A stretch of 64,000 nt of DNA from assembly GCA_902826605.1 (NCBI GenBank), contig CADEFM010000014.1, positions 1 to 64,000 on the forward strand, written 5' to 3'. The notes below the pieces were generated by a model that saw only the letters and a program-made list of their open reading frames with translations, was not told the DNA's origin and did no database searches. How positions within the stretch are numbered: the stretch's first letter is position 1; each line of letters begins with the position of its first letter. This document shows, piece by piece, positions 1 to 7,015 of the stretch. The DNA is from an uncultured Acidobacteriota bacterium (GTDB lineage Bacteria; Acidobacteriota; Terriglobia; Bryobacterales; Bryobacteraceae). The position numbers and the translations under genes are program-made.

Positions 1-62
1 GCGAAAAGCGGTTGGCCAATAAACGCGACACACATAATGGCAGAACAATGCAAGATCTTCAT
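1..62 (-). CDS. 5' end of a secreted protein gene, cut by the window edge
   Basis: An ATG (60-62, minus strand) opens a frame that runs off the left edge after 20 codons. The peptide begins MKILHCSAIM and continues VAFIGQPLFA, which has the basic, hydrophobic and small-residue pattern of a Sec signal peptide. The same leader, about 80 percent identical in DNA, lies at 4243-4312 in front of an RHS fragment, so this may be the start of an intact RHS-type or other secreted protein. The mature protein lies outside the window and cannot be identified. Confidence 0.5.
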   Translation of the reverse strand, partial: MKILHCSAIMCVAFIGQPLF

Positions 63-70
63 ATCACCGC
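1..70. repeat. Diverged 70-bp repeat, copy 1 (signal-peptide leader)
   Basis: Ungapped alignment of 1-70 with 4243-4312 gives roughly 56 of 70 identical bases, including the shared 12-mer GATCTTCATATC. Both copies encode a signal-peptide start on the minus strand. The bases from 71 to 313 show no gene I can support. Confidence 0.65.
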
Positions 71-313
71 CTCGGTCATGATTTCGATGCGCTTTCGAGC
101 GATCGACTCATCGTAGCCGAATTCGGTAAGGACCGTAAGTGAGGGCCTTGAACCGATACCTATGACGGAGCAGGGAGACGTCGAGCTGCTTCGGCGCGAG
201 TGAGGTTCTGTGAGACAGGATGAGCTGAATCGTGAACCTACACGACAGCAGTTTGCCGGGTTTCATCAGGTCACATCGTGCACCCGGTTCGTGTAAACGA
301 CTTTGCGGAAAAA

Positions 314-1414
314 TTACTTGCCGCTGGTCGGTTTCCATTCACGGGCGAGGCGTTGCGCTTCCGCAATTTCCTGCGGAGTCATCTGGATCGCGAGTGAGTC
401 GCGAGCATCAGAATATCTCTCTTGAAATTCTCCGGAAGCTTTCGATGCAGCGAGCTCAAACCACATGTAAGCAAGTATATAGTCCCGGGTGCCCCACCGA
501 CCATATTGGTAAATACTGCCGAGGCGAGCCTGCGCGCTTGCGTCCCCCTGGTCGGCCGCTTTGCGGAGCCAGTTGGCCGCTTCCTCCTGGTCTTGGGGGA
601 CGCCCATACCTCTCTCATACGAGAGGCTGAGACCCACTTGGGCAGGCGCAAATCCTTGACTGGCCGCCATGCGCAACCATCGAACCGCTTCCGCGTAATC
701 TTGCGGGACACCTCTACCAGTCATATAGGAACCGCCAAGGCCGGTCTGGGCTATAGCCAATCCCTGGTTGGCGGCCTTTCGCCACCAGCGGACGGCTTCC
801 CCATAGTCTTGTGGGACGCCCTGACCGTTCATGTAAGCGCCGCCAAGGTTCGCTTGGGCAGCTGCATATCCTTGGTCGGCCGCTTTGCGATACCAGAGGA
901 CGGCTTCCTCGTAATCCTGCGGAACACCTTGGCCGCTCTGAAACGCGGCGCCAAGGTTGGCTTGGGCCATGGCGAATCCCTGTTCGGCGGCCTTCCGCCA
1001 CCAGCGGACGGCTTCCGCGAAATCCTGCGGAACGCCTTTACCGCTCCCATACGCGCCGCCGAGGTTGGCCTGGGCATACGCAAATCCTTGGTCGGCCGCC
1101 ATGCGGTACCAGCGTACCGCTTCCGCGTAATCCTGAGGAACGCCTCGACCACTCACGTACGCGAAACCAAGGTTGGCCTGGGCATTCGCAGATCCTTGGT
1201 CGGCCGCTTTGCGATACCAGCGGACGGCTTCCTCGTAATCTTGAGGAACACCTTTGCCCTCAGAGTACATGAGGCCGAGCTTGTACTGCGCGACGGCATC
1301 ACCCTGCTCAGCTTCACTGCGCAACTGCTTCAACGAATCAGAAGGTGCCTGGGCGAAGCTATGCGCCGCCATCCCAAGCAGTCCTATAGCGATCAACAAG
1401 AGCTTGCGCGGCAT
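314..1414 (-). CDS. Secreted Sel1-repeat (SLR) protein
   Basis: The start at 1414 puts the signal peptide MPRKLLLIAIGLLGMAAHSFAQ at the N-terminus; an upstream in-frame start at 1585 would add an unlikely 57-residue extension. The mature protein has about eight 36-residue Sel1 repeats with the pattern AQANLGxxYxxGxGVPQDYxEAVRWxRKAA. Repeats 2-6 are nearly identical, so the DNA has a 108-bp period. The last repeat is degenerate and ends in YMWFELAAS. Sel1 repeats form alpha-solenoids that mediate protein contacts; in the periplasm this is probably a scaffold or adaptor. No enzyme domain is visible. The repeat period also creates long open frames on the other strand, which are not genes. Confidence 0.9.
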   Translation of the reverse strand: MPRKLLLIAIGLLGMAAHSFAQAPSDSLKQLRSEAEQGDAVAQYKLGLMYSEGKGVPQDYEEAVRWYRKAADQGSANAQANLGFAYVSGRGVPQDYAEAVRWYRMAADQGFAYAQANLGGAYGSGKGVPQDFAEAVRWWRKAAEQGFAMAQANLGAAFQSGQGVPQDYEEAVLWYRKAADQGYAAAQANLGGAYMNGQGVPQDYGEAVRWWRKAANQGLAIAQTGLGGSYMTGRGVPQDYAEAVRWLRMAASQGFAPAQVGLSLSYERGMGVPQDQEEAANWLRKAADQGDASAQARLGSIYQYGRWGTRDYILAYMWFELAASKASGEFQERYSDARDSLAIQMTPQEIAEAQRLAREWKPTSGK

Positions 1415-1604
1415 GCCACAATGCTGCAACCTGCCGGCATCGCTATGCAAGGGGGCTGTCGGAAATCCACAAGCCGGTGCACCGCTGGTGCGACCGGCAG
1501 AGATTGCCGGATGTCCGGGAAGTGTGATTGGGCGGAGCGAAACGCCATGAGCAGAATCCACTTCGTGTGAAAGTTTGCAAATCATTACAATGCTGGCAGG
1601 GCAG

Positions 1605-2420
1605 CTATTTGCCAGTCAGGTCAATCTCAATATTTGTGTTTCGGTCAATATACATATCCCGCGAATGCAGAACGACGTCTAGTCCAGGGACAGTGAACTT
1701 CCCCGTGGACTTCTTCATCCATATGACCAAAATATAAGGTCCTTTGTGGCTAACTTTGAACCGGAAGGTTCCCGAATGAACCGTCGCCTCCTGTGTGGGG
1801 CCGCCGTGCTCCGGTTGCAATTCGATCAGCAAGCGCCCATAGTCTCCCCTATAGTTGAGTACACGGCCGCTCAGCGCAAGATCAAGTTTTGTTGCTTCAC
1901 ATATCGAAGATTTCGGACCGAGCGGTTCGCTCAAGAAAAGGACGTACTTCACCCTGGCACCTTCCAGTTTCAGGGCAATGCCACTTGAATCATAAACAAT
2001 GTACTCGCGAGTTCCGGTTGCAGATTCGTAGAGCGCCGTGCCTTCGGCATCGTTAAGGCAATCGTCGGAGGCATATTTCGCAAGGCGGTATCCCTTTCCG
2101 AAGAGCACCTGCGCCTCCACGAACGTCAGGCTAGAAGGTGTAAGACTGATGTTCGCGATGACTCCAGTCTTTTGGTCTGCGATCATCTCGATACGCCCTT
2201 TAGCGGGTCCAATATCGCTGTAATATAACCACACCAGACCCTGCCTATCCCTGGAAGTAACCTCCGGCTCACCCAGTTTCTTCCGAGCGTCGCTTACCGT
2301 GGAGCGCCCCATCGTGAGGCCATTAAACGTTGCGGGTTTGAAAGCCGATTGCGCCGTCGCAATTGGTATCGTTCCGATCATCAAAACTGCGCAACGGAAA
2401 ATCAACGAGCGTTCAATCAT
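1605..2420 (-). CDS. Secreted protein with SmpA/BamE-like N-terminal domain (paralogue 1)
   Basis: A protein of 271 aa with a signal peptide (MIERSLIFRCAVLMIGTIPIATAQS). The segment FNGLTMGRSTVSDARKKLGEPE is the loop-helix pattern seen in SmpA/OmlA/BamE-like folds (G-x-S/T-x-x-D-V-x-x-x-L-G-x-P), followed by a beta-rich middle. The C-terminal third (about 190-260) looks like a carboxypeptidase-regulatory-like beta-sandwich (GRVLNYRGDYGRLLIELQ). The next gene upstream, 2469-3275, is its paralogue with the same architecture. Function is unknown; an envelope location is likely. Confidence 0.8.
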   Translation of the reverse strand: MIERSLIFRCAVLMIGTIPIATAQSAFKPATFNGLTMGRSTVSDARKKLGEPEVTSRDRQGLVWLYYSDIGPAKGRIEMIADQKTGVIANISLTPSSLTFVEAQVLFGKGYRLAKYASDDCLNDAEGTALYESATGTREYIVYDSSGIALKLEGARVKYVLFLSEPLGPKSSICEATKLDLALSGRVLNYRGDYGRLLIELQPEHGGPTQEATVHSGTFRFKVSHKGPYILVIWMKKSTGKFTVPGLDVVLHSRDMYIDRNTNIEIDLTGK

Positions 2421-2468
2421 CCGCGTAATCCAGCCCGGCCCGTGTCCATAGATAGACGCACTTCTATT

Positions 2469-3275
2469 TCATTCTTTCATCAGATCAATGTCGATGTTGG
2501 TGTTTCGGTCAATCTGGATTTGCCGTGTACTCAGAATGCCCATGACCTCCCCCTGGGCTTTCATTATCCGTGTGTTCAAGAAATAGAGTCCCTTATGGCT
2601 AACGTTGAAGCGAAAGTGCCCTGCGGAATTAACCGCCACTTCCTGTAACGGCCCTCCGCGCTCCGGGTCCAATTGGATTCGCAAGCGCCCATAGTCGCCC
2701 CGATAGTTGAGCACGCGGCCGCTCAGCACCAAATTGAGCTTTGTTGCTTCACAGATGGAGGATTTCGCGCCCAGCGGTTCACTCAGAAAATAGACGTAAT
2801 TGACACGGCCGCCATCCAAACTCAGAGCGATACCTTGCGCATCATACACAACATACTCAACATACCCCTTCGGGGATTCGTACAGAGGCCCGCCTTCTTC
2901 AGTTTCAGCAAGACAATGGTCAATATCGTATTTCGCAAGGCGATACCCCCTTCCAAAGAGCGTTTGCGCTCCCGCAAACGTCAGGGTGGAACGGGAAAGA
3001 CTGACCTCCTTGATGACTCCAGTCTTATGGTCTGCGATCATCTCGATTCTCCCTTTGGCAGGTCCGATATCGCGATAGTACAGCCAATCAATTTCACGGC
3101 GGTCTGTGAAAGTATTCTCCGGTTCGCCCAGTTTCTTCCGAGCGTCGCTTACCGTGGAGCGCCCCATCGTGAGGCCATTAAACGTTGCGGGTTTGAAAGC
3201 CGATTGCGCCGTCGCAATCGGTACCGTTCCGATCATCAAAACTGCGCAACTGAAAATCAGCGAGCGTTCAATCAT
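2469..3275 (-). CDS. Secreted protein with SmpA/BamE-like N-terminal domain (paralogue 2)
   Basis: A protein of 268 aa, paralogous to 1605-2420, which lies 48 bp downstream on the same strand. The signal peptide and the first 50 residues are almost identical (MIERSLIFSCAVLMIGTVP, then FNGLTMGRSTVSDARKKLGEPE). The middle is clearly more divergent and the part around GRVLNYRGDYGRL is conserved again. The near-identical 5' DNA points to a fairly recent tandem duplication or gene conversion. Function is unknown; probably a periplasmic or outer-membrane-associated protein. Confidence 0.8.
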   Translation of the reverse strand: MIERSLIFSCAVLMIGTVPIATAQSAFKPATFNGLTMGRSTVSDARKKLGEPENTFTDRREIDWLYYRDIGPAKGRIEMIADHKTGVIKEVSLSRSTLTFAGAQTLFGRGYRLAKYDIDHCLAETEEGGPLYESPKGYVEYVVYDAQGIALSLDGGRVNYVYFLSEPLGAKSSICEATKLNLVLSGRVLNYRGDYGRLRIQLDPERGGPLQEVAVNSAGHFRFNVSHKGLYFLNTRIMKAQGEVMGILSTRQIQIDRNTNIDIDLMKE

Positions 3276-3430
3276 GATTCATCACCATGGGCACGGACTG
3301 TTCAAGAATTGGTGCGGATCGATACTTGCGTAGTCATTCCACCGTCTGATCTCCAAAACGTAGGTTTGCTTCAGTATTGGGCAGACCCGATGCATTTCCA
3401 GTTTGGCCAGGTTCAATCGATCTACAGTGT

Positions 3431-4048
3431 TCAAGGGACGGTCCAAGCGACTTTGCCGTTAGGAGTGTACACGTGTATCCCTGCAGTCGATTCTGGAGCC
3501 TTCTCGGTTGATGCTACCAACATTTGGATCAGTGGTTGCCTGGAGCCCGGTTTTCGAAAGACTAGTCCCCAATCGTTCGCCGGCAAGCCTAGATACATAT
3601 CTGGAAGGAGCGCGCCCAGGATGACCCGCGTACCCCGCCGCTTCTCAGCAAGGTACAATGTCGAATCCCCGCTCGGTACTGCATTGAGCGAAGCCAGGAT
3701 GGTTCCTCCAGCGTCGATAAACCGAACGAACTGGGTTGTGCGCGCACGGTCAATGCCCACTTCCAACGCGGGAGTGGAGTCTGCCGAGTAGAATGTCAAT
3801 ATAGTCTTGCCATCGGCGTATTGCATGCGTGCAGCGGGCTTGTCCTGGTCGTCCACAAGCACCAGCTCCTTAGTCACGACCCTTTCATGGGTTGCTACAT
3901 GGGGGCGAGATCCAGATACGAACGATCCCACTACGACGCCAAGAATAGCGGCACTGAACGCAACAAGAAAGATTTTCACGGATTCCACCTTTCGATAATT
4001 CACGTTGCCTTTTTCATCTGCAACCGTTACGGAGTCACTAGTCAACAT
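3431..4048 (-). CDS. Membrane-anchored protein of unknown function
   Basis: A protein of 205 aa with one transmembrane segment at about 24-47 (VKIFLVAFSAAILGVVVGSF), then a beta-rich extracytoplasmic domain. This contains the repeated pattern LVLVDDQDKPAARMQYADGK and LEVGIDRARTTQFVRF, in which strands alternate with DxxGK/R turns, as in many Acidobacteria proteins of unknown function. Its ATG lies inside the last codons of an RHS gene fragment (4038-4304), so its original upstream region may have been replaced. No family name can be given with confidence. Confidence 0.7.
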   Translation of the reverse strand: MLTSDSVTVADEKGNVNYRKVESVKIFLVAFSAAILGVVVGSFVSGSRPHVATHERVVTKELVLVDDQDKPAARMQYADGKTILTFYSADSTPALEVGIDRARTTQFVRFIDAGGTILASLNAVPSGDSTLYLAEKRRGTRVILGALLPDMYLGLPANDWGLVFRKPGSRQPLIQMLVASTEKAPESTAGIHVYTPNGKVAWTVP

Positions 4049-4304
4049 CAGAAGTATAGCTCCGGCCCCACTGAGTCACACTCGGTTTATCCGTCGTGAC
4101 ACCCGTGGCAAGCCGGTTCAGCGCGTCGTAAATGTAGGTGATCTGCTCTCCCGAAATCACGTCGGCCTGGGAGGCGAGTTTGCCGTTGTTGTTCTTCGAA
4201 GGGTAGGCATACCGGATGTCGAGAGAGGTCACCGCCGATTGGGCGAAATGCGGATGCCCAATAATCGCGACTCATATCACGACAGAGCAACGCAGGATCT
4301 TCAT
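4038..4304 (-). pseudogene. RHS/YD-repeat fragment fused to a signal-peptide leader, with an internal TGA
   Basis: An ATG at 4304 (minus strand) encodes MKILRCSVVI, then a TGA at codon 11, then VAIIGHPHFAQS in the same frame. The frame continues with a typical RHS segment: RYAYPSKNNNGKLASQ, the YD core GEQITYIYDALNRL, and VTQWGRSYT, where RHS proteins normally continue YDGFGN. Here it breaks off into SDVD and a stop. Only about one and a half RHS repeats remain of proteins that usually exceed 1000 aa. The leader matches the gene start at the left edge of the window. This is a recombination product or relic, unless the TGA is read through. Confidence 0.75.
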
Positions 4305-4312
4305 ATCACCAG
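4243..4312. repeat. Diverged 70-bp repeat, copy 2
   Basis: The second copy of the repeat at 1-70, in the same orientation. It covers the start codon and signal-peptide region of the RHS fragment 4038-4304. The two copies bracket the 4.2-kb block containing the Sel1 gene and the duplicated pair. Confidence 0.65.
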
Positions 4313-4428
4313 GTTGGCTGGGTTTTCGACGGAGAGTCACCGGGCCGGAGAAGAGATACATCGAACCTTGACTCAGCCGCCCCAAGTCGAGATATACTCT
4401 CTATCGAACTGGTCCAAGATAAAGGTCT

Positions 4429-5241
4429 ATGACAGCACAGTCGCTCGCTCGATGGTTAGCCACGCTTGGCGCCGTTGTCCTGCTCGTTCCGGGCCTCGCG
4501 TCAGCCGCCGAAGTGCATGTGATGATCTCGGCCGGTTTCTATCGCGTCTATGAGCAGCTAAGCCCGGCATTCGAGCGAGCGAGCGGCCACCGCCTGATCA
4601 CAACGCGCGGCCCGTCGATGGGCGACTCGCCGGAGGCGATTCCCACCCGCCTCGCGCGCGGCGAGGCTGCGGACGTCGTGATCCTGGATGGAGGATCCAC
4701 TGACGAGCTGGCCAAGCGAGGATTGGTGCGCACGGGCAGTAAGGTGGATCTCGCCCGTTCGCAGATCGGCATGGTGGTGCGCGCCGGGGCCGCGAAGCCG
4801 AATATCGGCAGCGTGGAGGCGTTCCGGAAGCTGCTGCTTGCGGTGAAGTCCGTCGGCTACTCGGACAGCGGTAGCGGCACTTATTTATCGACCATGCTGT
4901 TCGCGAAGCTCGGCGTCGCGGACCAGGTGGCAGGCAAGAGCCGCAAGGTGCGCGGGCCGCCGTCCGGGGAACCAGTGGCTGCGGTCGTGGCGCGTGGAGA
5001 GGTGGAGATCGGCTTTCAGCAGGTCAGCGAGCTCATCGATGTCCCTGGGGTGACCTTCGTCGGTGCGATTCCGGCCGAACTTCAGCCCGGATTTATGTTC
5101 TCCGGAGCGATCACCAGCGCGGCCCGCCAGCCGGACGCGGCTGCCGCACTGCTCCGTTTCCTCGCATCGCCCGAGGCGGCCTCGACGATCCTCAAGGCCG
5201 GGCTTACGCCAGTGCAGGAGGACAGCTCGCACGGGCATTGA
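4429..5241 (+). CDS. Periplasmic substrate-binding protein, molybdate-binding (ModA-like) family
   Basis: A protein of 270 aa with a signal peptide cut after LVPGLASAA, then a type II periplasmic-binding fold. Typical ModA-type features are the N-terminal strand VHVMISAGF, the segment RLARGEAADVVILDGG, the GYSDSGSGTYLSTML region after the hinge, and GEVEIGFQQVSEL. An AAAGG-like ribosome site lies just upstream of the ATG. No modB or modC partner is encoded beside it, so it is an orphan; it may bind another oxyanion or small acid. The family call is firm, the ligand is not. Confidence 0.85.
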   Translation: MTAQSLARWLATLGAVVLLVPGLASAAEVHVMISAGFYRVYEQLSPAFERASGHRLITTRGPSMGDSPEAIPTRLARGEAADVVILDGGSTDELAKRGLVRTGSKVDLARSQIGMVVRAGAAKPNIGSVEAFRKLLLAVKSVGYSDSGSGTYLSTMLFAKLGVADQVAGKSRKVRGPPSGEPVAAVVARGEVEIGFQQVSELIDVPGVTFVGAIPAELQPGFMFSGAITSAARQPDAAAALLRFLASPEAASTILKAGLTPVQEDSSHGH

Positions 5242-5478
5242 CTGAAACGCGACCAAGAACATAGGAACCCTCGTCGGCTGATCGTTGCTGATCTCACGCC
5301 GTGGAGAAGCCTCGGCCATCTTGCCCGCTATTCAAGATGTCACGGGCTTTCCACCTCATAAGTTTCGGGAATTCGCAGGTGATTAAACTGACGTATTTCC
5401 GCAATGAACGTGCTTTCATCGCGTGCGTCGGAGATCGCGGCGGCCGATCTCGCCGCCGTCGGCCGTGACAGGCATGGT

Positions 5479-6699
5479 TCACCGCTTCGGAGGCCAGGCT
5501 ATTCCTATTACCTTCGCGAAATGCTTCACCGCATCGCGCATATCCATTTCCGGCAGCCCTTGCCTCTGGATGCCCGGACCCGCCATCAGGAACACCGCCC
5601 GATACCGCGTAGGCCAGTGCCCATGCTGACCGGCGGAGGGCCTCGAAGAAACAATCTCTCCACCTGCTTTGCCTGTAGCGAAGAAGCAACCCGCCGCAGG
5701 CTCGAATAGGCGTGCCTCCGGCGTTGTTCCGGGAAGAAATCGGTCCACCTCGGACCGTGGAATCTCGCGACCCACGCACGACCCCGAATCGACTCGAGCT
5801 TCGCTCAACGCCGCAGCCACCGCCGCGTCGTAAGTTATCAAATAGCCGCCCCGCACTACTGTCCCTCCCGCTGCGATCTTCTTCGCCGCGAAGTACGCCG
5901 CTACATTCAGTTCCCGGGGAGCCGCTTCGAATCCGTGATCGGACACGATGGCCACCACCGTATTGGCCGGAGCCGCCGCCAGAATCTGCCCTAGCAGTTC
6001 GTCGGTGTACTCCAGGGTTGCCATCGCTTCCCGCGAAAATGGACCCGCTTTGTGCGCGACCTCATCATGATCCATCAAATGCAGAAGTGTAAGATCCGGC
6101 TGATACCGTTTCAGGACATAGATCGTCCCCAGCGTCCGCGTGCGGTCGTCCATCCACGGAGTTAGAAAGCTGGGGTACTCCTCGGCGATTTCTTTCACCA
6201 GTCCCCGGGTAGATTTCTCCTCCGTGCTCTTCAGGTCCATCGCGCCACCCAATCGGGCCTGGAAGTATTCCGGAAGGTTGTAATCGATTGCGGCACCCAC
6301 CGTTACGGGCCAGTGGATAGCCGCCGTCCGCTTGCCCGCTTGCTTCGCCGCCTGCCATAGCACAGGGGCCTTCAGATAGCTGCTATACCAGTAGCGTTCC
6401 GATCCTTTAACAGTTTGGATGTTGTTGTCTAAAATGCCGTGTTCCTCGGCGCCCACTCCTGTGACTAGCGTGGTGTGTGAAGGCCAGGTCACGGTCGGAA
6501 CAATCCCCATCACACCGTCCGCCCAGGCTCCCTGTTCCAGCAGTTTTCGCAGGTTCGGAATCCGCAGCTTGAGCGCATCTCGATCCTTCAGGTAGCGATG
6601 ATCCATGCCATCGATGGAAATCACCAGCAGCTTGCGGTCCTGCGCCGCCGCTTGCGTAGCCAGGCCCGCTGCCGCAATTAGGATCGCAAGGTTTCGCAT
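5479..6699 (-). CDS. Secreted type I phosphodiesterase / nucleotide pyrophosphatase family protein
   Basis: The start at 6699 gives the signal peptide MRNLAILIAAAGLATQAAAQ and a mature alkaline-phosphatase-superfamily domain. Metal and catalytic motifs are visible: LLVISIDGMD (metal Asp), TVTWPSHTTLVTG (nucleophile Thr in the usual T-x-P-x-x-T context), HLMDHDEVAHKAGP, IVSDHGFE, and GQHGHWP near the end. Such enzymes hydrolyse phosphodiester or pyrophosphate bonds outside the cytoplasm; the substrate cannot be read from the sequence. The frame stays open upstream to 6822 because it is fused to a protein-kinase remnant. Confidence 0.88.
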   Translation of the reverse strand: MRNLAILIAAAGLATQAAAQDRKLLVISIDGMDHRYLKDRDALKLRIPNLRKLLEQGAWADGVMGIVPTVTWPSHTTLVTGVGAEEHGILDNNIQTVKGSERYWYSSYLKAPVLWQAAKQAGKRTAAIHWPVTVGAAIDYNLPEYFQARLGGAMDLKSTEEKSTRGLVKEIAEEYPSFLTPWMDDRTRTLGTIYVLKRYQPDLTLLHLMDHDEVAHKAGPFSREAMATLEYTDELLGQILAAAPANTVVAIVSDHGFEAAPRELNVAAYFAAKKIAAGGTVVRGGYLITYDAAVAAALSEARVDSGSCVGREIPRSEVDRFLPGTTPEARLFEPAAGCFFATGKAGGEIVSSRPSAGQHGHWPTRYRAVFLMAGPGIQRQGLPEMDMRDAVKHFAKVIGIAWPPKR

Positions 6700-6747
6700 G
6701 CCTTTACTTCGCCGCATATGCCCGTTCGGCATCCGATCAATGTTGTG

Positions 6748-6813
6748 CCCGCCTTGGCCAATCCGGTCAAGGATCTGGTACGAATCGAGCCTGTCTCCGG
6801 GAAAGAGAAGCAT
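6748..6813 (-). pseudogene. Remnant of a Ser/Thr protein kinase gene (first 22 codons)
   Basis: Just upstream of, and in frame with, the phosphodiesterase is MLLFPGDRLDSYQILDRIG followed by QGG. This is the standard beginning of bacterial Ser/Thr kinases (PGxRLxxYxIxxxIGxGGMGxVY) up to the glycine-rich loop. The sequence then changes to unrelated residues (HNIDRMPNGHMRR), and the lysine, HRD and DFG motifs are absent. It is a 5' fragment left by deletion or recombination. Its promoter may now serve the downstream gene. Confidence 0.6.
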
Positions 6814-7015
6814 GTGGCTCAACTAACTTAACATGTTTTCTCCTTGTTGAGAGTCGAAGTCTCAACGCAGGTCAACAAACATGTATGAAAGTGCCTTTGC
6901 GCCGCGATAACAGAGCGGGAGGGGGTGATCTCCGAGCCTGGGGGTTTTGGGCTCCACAGTGGCTGAGCTTGCAAAAGCTTCTGTAAATTGGGGGCGGGTG
7001 CTACAATAGCGTCGC

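Noticed and set aside
422..1570. Long plus-strand frame opposite the Sel1 gene
   Set aside because: It exists only because the 108-bp repeat of the Sel1 gene lacks stop codons on the other strand; its translation is Arg/Ser/Pro-rich and has no domain.
6465..6826. Reading the phosphodiesterase from the TTG at 6822 as one 447-residue protein
   Set aside because: The extra 41 residues are a kinase-like start followed by unrelated sequence and would bury the signal peptide; the ATG at 6699 is preferred.
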